From Cesiribacteraceae bacterium YIM B00369 (GTDB lineage Bacteria > Bacteroidota > Bacteroidia > Cytophagales > Cyclobacteriaceae), in assembly GCA_017948555.1 (NCBI GenBank), contig JAFMYY010000021.1:48013-112012 (forward strand): a stretch of 64,000 nucleotides of DNA, read 5' to 3'. Shown here piece after piece: positions 9,410 through 17,193 of this stretch (positions are counted from its first letter, which is position 1; each line of letters starts with the position of its first letter). Position numbers and translations under genes: made by a program. The notes under the pieces are model-generated. The model searched no databases. It worked only from the letters and a program-made list of their open reading frames with translations, and had not been told where the DNA came from.

Positions 9410-10525
9410 ATGCATCTGGAATCCCTGGAGTTGCTAAATTTTAAGAATTACGAAGAAATTAACCTTCAATTTTCTCCGGAAATAAATTGCCTCACAGGCA
9501 ATAACGGAAGCGGCAAAACCAATATGCTGGATGCAATCCATTACCTGAGCCTGACAAAAAGTGCATTTAATCCGGTCGATTCGCAAAACATACGGCACGA
9601 AGAGAATTTTATGGTAATAAGAGGGGCTTTTTATAAAACTGAAAAGCCCGAAATTATACAGTGCAGCCTGCAACAGGGGCAGCGGAAAGTTGTGAAGCAG
9701 GGAAAGAAACAATACGAAAAACTAGGGGAACACATTGGCCGCTACCCCGTTGTGCTTATTGCCCCTAACGATACTGATGTAATAAGGGAAGGGAGCGAAA
9801 TACGCAGAAAGTTCTTCGACAGCATTCTTTCTCAGATAGACCAGCAGTACCTGCAGTGGCTTTTACAGTATAACCATGTACTGAAGCAAAGGAACAGCCT
9901 GCTAAAGCACTTTGCCGAAAAAAACACCCTGGACCGCGACCTCCTTGAGCCTTACGACCAGCAATTATTGCATTTTGGATTATTGATCCTGGGTGCCCGC
10001 AAGGAATTTTTAAATGAGTACCTCCCTTTTTTCCTTAGCCATTACCAAAACCTTTCAGAAGGAAAGGAAAAAGCAGAGATCAGGCACGAGTCGAATCTGG
10101 AGGTGGAGGATCCGGCGGCGGAGCTCAGCAGGAGCCTCAGGCGCGACCTTGCACTCCAGCGCAGCAACACCGGAATTCATAAAGACGACTATGTTTTTGA
10201 AATTGAAGGGCATCCGCTAAAAAAGTGGGGCTCCCAGGGACAGCAGAAAAGCTTTGTAATAGCCCTTAAGCTTGCCCACTTCGATGTAATGCGGCAGCAT
10301 AAAGGCTATAAACCTATCCTCCTCCTCGACGATATTTTCGACAAACTCGACGACCACCGCATTGCACGGCTTATGGAACTTGTTTCCGGCCACACCTTCG
10401 GGCAACTGTTCGTAACCGATGCCCGGCCTGAAAGAACAGAACGTATTTTCCAACAATTACCTGATACTGAAGTTAGAGTGTTTAAGATTGAAAAAGGAAA
10501 AGCGACCATTTTGAAGGACGCCTGA
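9410..10525 (+). CDS. recF: DNA replication/repair protein RecF
   Basis: RecF is an SMC-like ATPase that works with RecO and RecR to load RecA at gaps. The 371-residue protein has Walker A GNNGSGKT (residues 30-37), the signature region WGSQGQQKSFVIALKLA near 275-290 and Walker B LLLDDIFDKLDD near 303-314. It is full length. The 258-bp divergent region with pdhA contains an exact TAnnTTTG box (9283-9290) about 120 bp upstream of the start, without a convincing TTG partner. The DciA-like gene follows after 137 bp, a common Bacteroidota order. Confidence 0.95.
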   Translation: MHLESLELLNFKNYEEINLQFSPEINCLTGNNGSGKTNMLDAIHYLSLTKSAFNPVDSQNIRHEENFMVIRGAFYKTEKPEIIQCSLQQGQRKVVKQGKKQYEKLGEHIGRYPVVLIAPNDTDVIREGSEIRRKFFDSILSQIDQQYLQWLLQYNHVLKQRNSLLKHFAEKNTLDRDLLEPYDQQLLHFGLLILGARKEFLNEYLPFFLSHYQNLSEGKEKAEIRHESNLEVEDPAAELSRSLRRDLALQRSNTGIHKDDYVFEIEGHPLKKWGSQGQQKSFVIALKLAHFDVMRQHKGYKPILLLDDIFDKLDDHRIARLMELVSGHTFGQLFVTDARPERTERIFQQLPDTEVRVFKIEKGKATILKDA

Positions 10526-10662
10526 TATAGTACGCCTTATATTTTTACCGTTAGCATGGGTTTGTGGATAAGTGGAAAACTTTAAAAGAGCCCGGGCAGG
10601 AATTTAAGCAGTCAGCTTAGTACCTTCGTTATTCTTAGCACCAAAAAAAATCAGCCAGGCAT

Positions 10663-10971
10663 ATGTACAATAAATACGAAAGCAGAAAATCAGAAGTATT
10701 TACCATGAAAGAGGTTGTACAGGACTTGTTGAACACCTACCGTTTAAAAGATCGTTTTGATGAGGCCCAGCTTATTGCCTCCTGGGAAAAAATGATGGGA
10801 GCACCCATAGCCCGCCGCACCAATAAAATTTTCATAAAAAACAAGGTAATGTTCGTGGAACTGAAATCTGCGCCCTTAAAACATGAGCTCAATGGAAGCA
10901 AAAGCAAAGTACTGGCCCTTTTCCGGGCGGAGTTTGGACACGATATTGTGAACGAGGTTATCTTTATGTAG
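10663..10971 (+). CDS. DciA-like protein (DUF721)
   Basis: This 102-residue basic protein has the DUF721 fold core: LIASWEKMMGAPIARRTNKI followed by an alternating strand segment (MFVELKSAPLKHEL) and a C-terminal LFRAEFGHDIVNEVIFM. DciA family members help load the DnaB helicase in bacteria that lack DnaC. An internal ATG at 10708 (MKEVVQDLL) could be the true start, since the first 15 residues are not obviously conserved. Its place after recF fits a replication role. Family assignment is good; the role is from the family. Confidence 0.85.
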   Translation: MYNKYESRKSEVFTMKEVVQDLLNTYRLKDRFDEAQLIASWEKMMGAPIARRTNKIFIKNKVMFVELKSAPLKHELNGSKSKVLALFRAEFGHDIVNEVIFM

Positions 10972-10999
10972 GAAAAAATTTGAAAACAGCGCGGGAGAG

Positions 11000-11575
11000 C
11001 TAATCACCTTCTTTGTCTTTCCTGTTTTTTTCCTTTAATGCCCTGGCTCTTTCCAGGGGCTGAAGAGATGATTTTCCTATCTCGGAAGTACCATTATCTT
11101 TTTTAACCACCGACCAGCCTCCGGAGGTTTCCAGTACTACAGCCTCTACCTTATCAAGAGATTCAATTCCCTGCTCCCTGATCACTCCCAGTATCTCATC
11201 TTTATTTACCCGGCACTTCCTTATATTCTCTTCCAGGAAGGCCCCTTTATAAAAAAGCAGGGTTGGCGGTGTTTTCATTACATTTGAAAACCATTTGTAT
11301 TTCATATCCAGCCATGCAAAACCCGACTGAAGAAATATCAGCAACAGAAAGGCTGCCGCACTTTCTGCCAGCACCACTTCTGAAGCAGTAATAAGCCTGC
11401 CAAAGGTAGATCCTATGGCCACTGTAATTACAAAGTCAAAACCACTCATTTGGGCAAGTGTTCTTTTACCCGAAATGCGCAACAGGATTACCAGCAATAA
11501 ATAAGAAAGAGAACCTACCACAAATATCCGCAGTATCGGATCCCATCCATCAAAGAAAAGATTTACATTTTCCAA
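11000..11575 (-). CDS. DUF421 (YetF-like) membrane protein
   Basis: The 191-residue protein has three N-terminal hydrophobic segments (SLSYLLLVILLRISGKRTLA; FDFVITVAIGSTFGRLI; a LAESAAAFLLLIFLQSGFAW helix), then a small cytoplasmic alpha/beta domain (KCRVNKDEILGVIREQGIES and AVVLETSGGWSVV). The sequence SGKRTLAQMSGFDFVI is the family hallmark. The function of YetF proteins is not firmly known. The last 30 residues are highly charged. It follows the DUF389 gene on the same strand after a 71-bp gap, so both may be one transcript. Confidence 0.88.
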   Translation of the reverse strand: MENVNLFFDGWDPILRIFVVGSLSYLLLVILLRISGKRTLAQMSGFDFVITVAIGSTFGRLITASEVVLAESAAAFLLLIFLQSGFAWLDMKYKWFSNVMKTPPTLLFYKGAFLEENIRKCRVNKDEILGVIREQGIESLDKVEAVVLETSGGWSVVKKDNGTSEIGKSSLQPLERARALKEKNRKDKEGD

Positions 11576-11646
11576 CTCTATTTTTTTGTTATTTTACAGG
11601 GGGAGCCCCTGCCTTCAGGTCAGGAATTATGCATTCTGTATTCCCC

Positions 11647-12906
11647 TCAGTCTTTTACCACATCTATCTGGTACACTTTATAAATATTCTTATCCTGCAA
11701 ATGAAGATTTCTCTTCAGGTGATCTATAATATCTTCCTTTAAATTTTCAGCAGTAATAGTTGTATCCTTTGGAAGTACCGTCGCATGGAACTTAGCAATG
11801 GACCTTCCATCCATTTTTTTATTAGGGAAACTCACATCCTTTTCTAAAATTTCTATATATTTTATTTTTTTCAATTCTGCATTTAATTCTTCAGTAAGCT
11901 CAGTATTCATACTGGCTTTCCGCAGGAAAGGCGGCTGACTAAACTGCCAGTACATCAAAGCCCCGATACCAAGTACAACAATAAGGGTGGTAACCAAACC
12001 GGTAACTTTTTCACCTTTCAGGAACCTGACTCCTTCAGGAGATACTTTTCCGTAAAAATAAAAAACAAGAGTAGCAGCTAAATGAATACCCAAAAGCTGA
12101 AGAATTATTCTGAAAACACTGCTTGCCACCACCTGCCAGTCCATTAAATAAATACCAACTCCCACCAGCCCCACAGGAGGCGCAAGAGAGGCCGCCACCA
12201 GAATACCTACTGCCGCACCTGACACGAGGCTGTCTCTTTCTGACTGGCATATATTAATAGCTCCTGCGAAACCGGATATTAAAGGCAAAAAAACAGCAAA
12301 CTTCGATACCTGACTTACCTCCTCCATAAGAGGAGTAAGGGTTTGCAGCGGAAAAATAACACTAAGCAGAAAGCTGGCTATTATTCCGGTAAAAATGGCC
12401 AACGCATATCTCGTGAGGCTGCTTTTCAGCAGGGCCGTTTTTCCGGCTGCGGTGGCAAGTGCAGCATTCATGGCAGGCCCCGCAAACGGGGCTACCAGCA
12501 TAGCAGCAACTAATAAAAAAGAGGTAGTGGTAAAAAGACCAATCCAGACAATAATACCTGCCGCCAGAGAATAGCCAAACAGTCCGAACATTGAACCAAC
12601 GCTTTGTATACCTCCCAGGTAAATCTCCAAAGGACCTTTTGCATGAACATCGGCCACCTGGTCGGGTGCTTCCGACTCAGGAGGATACAAGGTAATAACA
12701 CCCCTGGGAATAATACTTATTTCCCTCTCTTTTACACTTCCAATGGATTCTAAAAACTTATCTATCCTGTTATTAGGAAGAAAAATTATGAAAACATCAC
12801 TATGCTCCTCAGGCACGGTAATGGTGTTCTTTCCATTATTTTCTTCTATTGCATTTAAAATCTTTTCTTTATTTCCCTGAGGGACTTTTAGAATAAGTTG
12901 GCGCAT
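11647..12906 (-). CDS. DUF389 membrane protein
   Basis: A 419-residue protein with an N-terminal soluble alpha/beta region (MRQLILKVPQGNKEKI) whose TVPEEHSDVFIIFLPNNRID segment resembles regulatory ACT-like folds, then a DUF389 membrane core of about six helices containing MLVAPFAGPAMNAALATAAG (around 138-157) and VAASLAPPVGLVGVGIYLMD (about 235-254). The C-terminal domain after residue 320 is soluble. No substrate is established for the family; it is often annotated as a TIGR00341-type conserved hypothetical protein. It is probably co-transcribed with the DUF421 gene downstream. Confidence 0.87.
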   Translation of the reverse strand: MRQLILKVPQGNKEKILNAIEENNGKNTITVPEEHSDVFIIFLPNNRIDKFLESIGSVKEREISIIPRGVITLYPPESEAPDQVADVHAKGPLEIYLGGIQSVGSMFGLFGYSLAAGIIVWIGLFTTTSFLLVAAMLVAPFAGPAMNAALATAAGKTALLKSSLTRYALAIFTGIIASFLLSVIFPLQTLTPLMEEVSQVSKFAVFLPLISGFAGAINICQSERDSLVSGAAVGILVAASLAPPVGLVGVGIYLMDWQVVASSVFRIILQLLGIHLAATLVFYFYGKVSPEGVRFLKGEKVTGLVTTLIVVLGIGALMYWQFSQPPFLRKASMNTELTEELNAELKKIKYIEILEKDVSFPNKKMDGRSIAKFHATVLPKDTTITAENLKEDIIDHLKRNLHLQDKNIYKVYQIDVVKD

Positions 12907-13121
12907 GATTTTTTCCGGAGAATTTTAAAAAGAACATCCTTTTCCGGATAATGTTCGGTTTAAATTAGCAGGGAGCATAATTGCAGCAAGCTTAAGAGAG
13001 GCAGTGTTTAATAAGGGCAGGCTGGAGAAAGGGAAAAAACAGCGGCGAAAAAGAAGCTTTTACCGGAAGGAATAAAAAAGAATAAGATGACTATTGAGAA
13101 CAGAAAGGGCATAAAAGCAAA

Positions 13122-13147
13122 AAAGACTCAGCTTCCACTGAGTCTTT
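13122..13147 (-). terminator. Terminator of the small lipoprotein gene
   Basis: Perfect 10-bp stem (AAAGACTCAG with CTGAGTCTTT), a six-base loop, and an A-run at the left that becomes a U-tract for minus-strand transcription. It lies 58 bp past the stop at 13206. Confidence 0.8.
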
Positions 13148-13205
13148 CCTGTTCTTCTAGGTATTTTATTTACAGGCTTCTGAGGGCCTTTGGATAATCC
13201 TTTCC

Positions 13206-13415
13206 TTACTGAACAACTTCAATTGTGCTATCAGCCTCAACTTCCACCTCAGCAGATGTAGTTTCGATTTCGGCAGTTTCAATTTCTTCAGCCTCAATTG
13301 GAGCAGTTCCTTCTGAAACCTGAGTTGAATCTGAAGTAGTTGTGTCTTCTGATTTGTTGTTGGTGCAGCTGAAAAGCATCCCGCTTACCAGCATTGCAAA
13401 TAAAACTTTTTTCAT
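13206..13415 (-). CDS. Small acidic lipoprotein
   Basis: This 69-residue protein has a type II signal peptide, MKKVLFAMLVSGMLFSC, with the lipobox Cys at residue 17. The remainder is an unstructured, strongly acidic Thr/Ser/Glu tail with repeats of the kind AEEIETAEIETTSAEVEVEA. No catalytic features are present. Such low-complexity lipoproteins are common in Bacteroidota and their role is unknown. It has its own terminator. A palindromic site about 110 bp upstream of the start (13525-13540) may be an operator. Confidence 0.75.
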   Translation of the reverse strand: MKKVLFAMLVSGMLFSCTNNKSEDTTTSDSTQVSEGTAPIEAEEIETAEIETTSAEVEVEADSTIEVVQ

Positions 13416-13524
13416 CTTGTCTTGTGTGGTCTAAAACCGATTCAAAGGTAGATGAATTTTTCTGATTCCAAATATAATTTCAAAAAAAAATTTTATAGTT
13501 CAATTCGCAGAAAATTATTTTGTA

Positions 13525-13540
13525 TTTCAATCGATTGCAA
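13525..13540. promoter_or_regulatory. Putative LacI-type operator, copy 1
   Basis: The sequence TTTCAATCGATTGCAA is a 16-bp palindrome with one mismatched pair and a central CG, as in LacI/GalR-family operators. The identical 16-mer, with the same preceding A, recurs at 48111-48126 in another non-coding gap. No LacI-family regulator gene is in the window, so the link to such a factor is inference. Confidence 0.4.
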
Positions 13541-13768
13541 AATTTCTACCCAAAATACGCATCTGATTAATAAACAGCACATTAGAAAAACAAGCATTGA
13601 ATTTTATTTAAAAGTTGCTATTTCTTTATTTTTCATTATACTCCTGAACGTATTTTTCACCCCCTGTTTTGCAACTGAAGATTCTTTGCAAAGAATAAAA
13701 CTTAAAGAGTTAGATTTCCATTTACTTATCAGCCACTTAACACAATTATACATATAAAATAAGGCTGT

Positions 13769-13844
13769 ATTTTACTTCCTGCCGCCCTCCGGGAAAGGGG
13801 GATAATCTTTCCGGAAGGGTAATTGAACTAAAAGAAAGTAAAAT
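13769..13844. other. Long imperfect hairpin upstream of the FkbM gene
   Basis: The outer arms ATTTTACTT (13769-13777) and AAGTAAAAT (13836-13844) are perfectly complementary. The inner arms CCCTCCGGGAAAG (13785-13797) and CTTTCCGGAAGGG (13807-13819) pair at 11 of 13 positions. It is a GC-rich island in an AT-rich gap, 73 bp before the FkbM start. It could be a leader RNA structure, a remnant of a small mobile element, or a weak terminator; I do not recognise a known riboswitch. Confidence 0.4.
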
Positions 13845-13916
13845 CCTTGGTTTTAGCAGTGGATTTCACTTATTTCCTTAGATGTTTGACAATTTTTTCA
13901 GACCAAATTTCACAAA

Positions 13917-14705
13917 ATGTTAAAGAGAACCTTTAAAAAGAACACACATAATCCATTTTTTAAAGTTCTTGCCAGCTTTGGCAGGGCCATGAACAGGCTT
14001 TACGAAAACAGGAACCACGACCCGCGGAGTAACGGTGAAATAACTGTTTTAAAAAAACTTGCCCGTTTCAATCCTGAAATAGTTATTGACGGGGGTGCAA
14101 ACGTGGGGAACTATGCCCTTGCCCTACATTCCTCATTAAAAAACTGCACCGTTTACTCCTTTGAGCCTGTAAAGGAAACCTTCGAAAAACTAAGCCTGAA
14201 CCTGAGGGGGCAAAACAACACTGTTCTTTTGAACAAGGGTTTATACAAGGAAAATGGCACTAAAGAAATTAACATCTACTCATCTGACGAACATGCCTCC
14301 ATATATAAATTAGACGGCCCATCAAATTCAACCAAAACCCTTACCATTGACATGGTAAAGGGGGATGATTTCCTGAAAGAAAATGGAATTGAATACGTGG
14401 ACTTTTTAAAACTGGACCTGGAAGGAGCGGAATATGATGCATTGAAAGGCTTTGAACAGACTATTAAAGAGGGCAGAATAAAACTTATCCAGTTTGAATA
14501 TGGGAACATCAACATTTCAACAAAGAAACTGCTGATTGATTACTACACCTTTTTTGAACCCTACGGTTACCGGATAGCAAAGGTGTTTCCTAAAAATGTT
14601 GAGTTCAGAAAGTACGACATAAAGTACGAGGATTTCCTGGGGCCTAATTTTATTGCCGTTAAGAAAGAGGAAACAGAGTTAATAAAAGAGCTGGAGAAAA
14701 AGTAA
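13917..14705 (+). CDS. FkbM-family methyltransferase
   Basis: This is a SAM-dependent methyltransferase of 262 residues. The Rossmann motif I is VIDGGANVGNYALAL (about 59-73), followed by the acidic YSFEPVKETFEKL (about 81-93) that contacts SAM. LKLDLEGAEYDALKGF (about 165-180) is the family motif, and the protein ends in a strand-rich region (YGYRIAKVFPKNVEFRKYD). FkbM members O-methylate sugars or polyketides; the substrate here is unknown. It is a single gene, with no glycan cluster beside it. Its N-terminus is basic and has no signal peptide. Confidence 0.85.
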   Translation: MLKRTFKKNTHNPFFKVLASFGRAMNRLYENRNHDPRSNGEITVLKKLARFNPEIVIDGGANVGNYALALHSSLKNCTVYSFEPVKETFEKLSLNLRGQNNTVLLNKGLYKENGTKEINIYSSDEHASIYKLDGPSNSTKTLTIDMVKGDDFLKENGIEYVDFLKLDLEGAEYDALKGFEQTIKEGRIKLIQFEYGNINISTKKLLIDYYTFFEPYGYRIAKVFPKNVEFRKYDIKYEDFLGPNFIAVKKEETELIKELEKK

Positions 14706-14759
14706 TAACAAAGGCTAAAGCCGGATTTTTTTTACGGCTTTCCGGCACTTAATAAACGG

Positions 14760-15530
14760 CTACGCTCCGGAACTCCTGCCCTTGCCTTTCAAATTTACTG
14801 CTGCCTTCCCTTTTCTCACATATCTGTACCGCACAAACACATAAACAGAAATAAAAATAGCCAGGCAGGCACCACCTGCAGCATAACCTGCCAGTACATC
14901 ACTGGGATAATGCACCCCCAGATACACCCGGCTGAAACCTATTGCAAGGGTCAGGAAAACAAGAAGAAAACTAAGAAGCCAGCGGAGCCATGGAGTGGAA
15001 ACCAACCTCCACACCAGGTAAATAAGGAAGCCAAAAAAAGCTATGCTGCTCATCGCATGGCCACTGGGGAAACTCATGCTTCCTGCTTCCACCAGGTGTT
15101 CTGCCGAGGGCCTCGGCCGTGCAATTAAACCCTTCAGCCAACGATTTAACCCTCCTGCAAAAAGCAAGACCACACTTGTCTGCAAAGGAAAAATCAGGCT
15201 CCTGTACCGGATGTAAAAGAATACAAACAGCGCCAGGCTAAAAATTATGTAGGCTGTCTGGTCGCCCATCCAGGTAATAACTAACATTACCTCAGTTAAA
15301 CGGGAGTTACGCAGCAGGTGAATGGGAATTGCAATACTGTCATCAAAACCCGCTAATTCTTCTTCATTCAGCTCCTCCAGCAACTCATAAAAGCCGCTTA
15401 CCAGCAGCGCACATATAATAAGGCCGGTTACAATCCCCGCAATTAATCCCAGGTATGCTTTCTTTCTTGTAAATATATCTGCAATAAGTGTCCTGAAGTG
15501 GCGGATAAATTCACTGAAAATTCCCTGCAT
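14760..15530 (-). CDS. PAP2-family membrane phosphatase
   Basis: A 256-residue integral membrane enzyme with six predicted helices. All three acid-phosphatase motifs are present: KGLIARPRPSAE (KX6RP, about 134-145), FPSGHAMSS (PSGH, about 153-161) and SRVYLGVHYPSD (SRX5HX3D, about 201-212). Family members hydrolyse undecaprenyl diphosphate, phosphatidic acid or phosphatidylglycerol phosphate. The long acidic loop between helices 1 and 2 (LLEELNEEELAGFDDSI) is typical of the longer Bacteroidota forms. The substrate is not determined from sequence. It is convergent with the FkbM gene. Confidence 0.92.
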   Translation of the reverse strand: MQGIFSEFIRHFRTLIADIFTRKKAYLGLIAGIVTGLIICALLVSGFYELLEELNEEELAGFDDSIAIPIHLLRNSRLTEVMLVITWMGDQTAYIIFSLALFVFFYIRYRSLIFPLQTSVVLLFAGGLNRWLKGLIARPRPSAEHLVEAGSMSFPSGHAMSSIAFFGFLIYLVWRLVSTPWLRWLLSFLLVFLTLAIGFSRVYLGVHYPSDVLAGYAAGGACLAIFISVYVFVRYRYVRKGKAAVNLKGKGRSSGA

Positions 15531-15624
15531 GCTTGCTGATTTTATAAATTTATTATCTGCATTTTGGCAATAAACTTAGTAACTTTATGAATTGAAAATT
15601 GATTAAAGCAGAAGGTAAAAACAC

Positions 15625-16059
15625 ATGAATCTTAAAGGAAAACTCAAAGAAATTTTTGACACCCAGCAAATCTCCGACCGCTTCAGCAAAAGAGAATTTG
15701 TAGTGGAATATGCTGATAACCCACAATATCCGCAGTATGTAAAGTTTGAACTAACCCAGGATAAGTGCGACCTGATAGACCAGTATAAAGTTGGAGACGA
15801 GGTTGATGTTCAGTTTAACGTACGTGGCCGTGCATGGACCAGCCCTCAGGGTGTAACCCAGTATTTCAACACCTTGCAGGCATGGAGGCTCGATGTTGCC
15901 ACTGCATCAGCCGCACCTTCTGCCCCGGCAGGATCGGGCATGCAGGCTCCGGCAAAAAACAGCGCTCCTTCCCAGCCCTCCTGGGTCAATGCTGAAGACA
16001 ACGACAGAGCAGGCGGAAGCAACTTCAGCTCTAATGAAGAAGATGACCTTCCGTTTTAA
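15625..16059 (+). CDS. DUF3127 OB-fold protein with an SSB-like acidic tip
   Basis: The 144-residue protein has an N-terminal DUF3127 domain (about residues 1-92) with the beta-rich pattern of an OB fold: LKGKLKEIFDTQQISDRFSK, then REFVVEY and GDEVDVQFNVRGRAW, then a final aromatic-rich YFNTLQAWRLDVA strand. A Pro/Ala/Ser-rich linker follows and ends in SSNEEDDLPF. That C-terminus closely resembles the acidic tip of SSB (DDDIPF) that docks replication and repair partners. The family is restricted mainly to Bacteroidota. I infer a single-stranded-DNA or SSB-interactor role; this is not proven. It stands alone with a bidirectional terminator. Confidence 0.85.
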   Translation: MNLKGKLKEIFDTQQISDRFSKREFVVEYADNPQYPQYVKFELTQDKCDLIDQYKVGDEVDVQFNVRGRAWTSPQGVTQYFNTLQAWRLDVATASAAPSAPAGSGMQAPAKNSAPSQPSWVNAEDNDRAGGSNFSSNEEDDLPF

Positions 16060-16116
16060 TGAATAGCATATACCGCGGCTGAATAACTACTCCCGCGGCA
16101 TTCACTTAAACTAAAA

Positions 16117-16143
16117 AAGCACCGGACCTGAAATCCGGTGCTT
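16117..16143. terminator. Bidirectional terminator
   Basis: Perfect 10-bp stem (AAGCACCGGA with TCCGGTGCTT) with a seven-base loop, flanked by an A-run on the left and a T-rich run on the right. It sits in the 117-bp gap between two convergent genes and can serve both. Confidence 0.85.
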
Positions 16144-16176
16144 CTTTATTAAATCGCTGTTTTTCTGTTCCTGTTT

Positions 16177-16947
16177 CTACACTGCAAGGAGCAACATACC
16201 ATCCCAAAGAGCGAAGCGGGCATCCAGAACAGACTTAGCTGCGGTTTCTGCTTCTTTCCATTTCACTTCATCTTCCCCGCATAGTTCCTCCAGCACAGTC
16301 TGCACATGGAGGTTTTTCTTATCCTTGTCTATATCTGTATGCCTTTCAAGGTACTCCTTCATAATAGCAAGTTTATGAGGATGATGAAACATCAGGTCTC
16401 CGCCCAGTTTATGAAATAGCTCCGGCACCACATCTTCCCTGCCCAGGAAAAAGGCGGCGGCCATTGCATGCGGTTTTCCTGAGTTACTTATTTCCCAGTT
16501 GATTTTCAAATAAAGCTTTACGCTTTCAGGAAGGCCAATTTTATCCAGCGCACTGTACAAATCCTTTTCCTCCTGCAGCAGGAACAAAAAACGATCAACC
16601 AGATGAGTGGCTGCTCCTGCCTGCTGCATAGCCCGTCTGTACAATTCAAAATGACTCAGATACTCACCTTCATATTCGTCACTTTCATCTTCAAGAGCCA
16701 TTTCGTTTACAATCCGCATTGTATTCTTGTAAGGAGTGGGCGTCCAGGCATTATTTCCACAGGAAAGGGTTCTCTGGAGGGCTTTAAGCTGCGACATATT
16801 ATCATATACCGCAAACACATGGTGTTCCATAAATTCGCGAAGATCTTCGAGGGTTTCCATTTGCTGGTATATTTCATGCCCGAAAAGGCGAACACGGAGG
16901 GGCTTGAGGGTAAATCTTATTCTTTCTATTCGTGATAATTCTTCCAT
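16177..16947 (-). CDS. DUF3050 protein, heme-oxygenase-like fold
   Basis: This 256-residue, helix-rich protein has the DUF3050 pattern: LFGHEIYQQMETLEDLREFM, then EHHVFAVYDNMSQLKALQR (about 37-55), LSHFELYRRAMQQAGA (about 100), FFLGREDVVPELF (about 166) and HHPHKLAIMKEYLERH (about 188-203). The regularly spaced His and Glu residues resemble the diiron/heme-oxygenase-like helical bundle. No enzymatic function is known for the family. It is a single gene between two others on the same strand, with about 245 bp to the ABC exporter gene's end. Confidence 0.85.
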   Translation of the reverse strand: MEELSRIERIRFTLKPLRVRLFGHEIYQQMETLEDLREFMEHHVFAVYDNMSQLKALQRTLSCGNNAWTPTPYKNTMRIVNEMALEDESDEYEGEYLSHFELYRRAMQQAGAATHLVDRFLFLLQEEKDLYSALDKIGLPESVKLYLKINWEISNSGKPHAMAAAFFLGREDVVPELFHKLGGDLMFHHPHKLAIMKEYLERHTDIDKDKKNLHVQTVLEELCGEDEVKWKEAETAAKSVLDARFALWDGMLLLAV

Positions 16948-17193
16948 AGTCTAAAAAATTTAATCTTTCAGAATTTCTTTGTCTCTAACTCATTGTCTTA
17001 TATATAGGTACGGGCTGGAGAAGCCTTGAGTTATGTTGCAACAAAGATTAAGACAAGCTATTTTTCCGGGAAAGAACACGGGCTTAAAGCAGCAAAAAAA
17101 TCATCAATTCAAAAACCCACTCAGAGAGGGGCAGCAGCAGTATATACAGGAGGGCCTGAGAAAAAAAAGAGCGGCATTCGCCCGGATAATATA

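Larger units (their letters stand above)
13416..13916. other. AT-rich intergenic region
   Basis: These 500 bp are visibly more AT-rich than their surroundings. They hold a 16-bp palindrome-like site and a long imperfect hairpin (separate entries). A frame of 101 codons at 13452-13757 has one hydrophobic stretch like a signal peptide but Lys/Ile/Phe-biased low-complexity composition, and I do not call it a gene. Confidence 0.5.

Noticed and set aside
13452..13757. A 101-codon frame with a signal-peptide-like hydrophobic stretch
   Set aside because: It lies in AT-rich DNA, overlaps the operator-like site, is Lys/Ile/Phe biased, and the region after the hydrophobic stretch is too short for a domain. 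A decayed gene remains possible.
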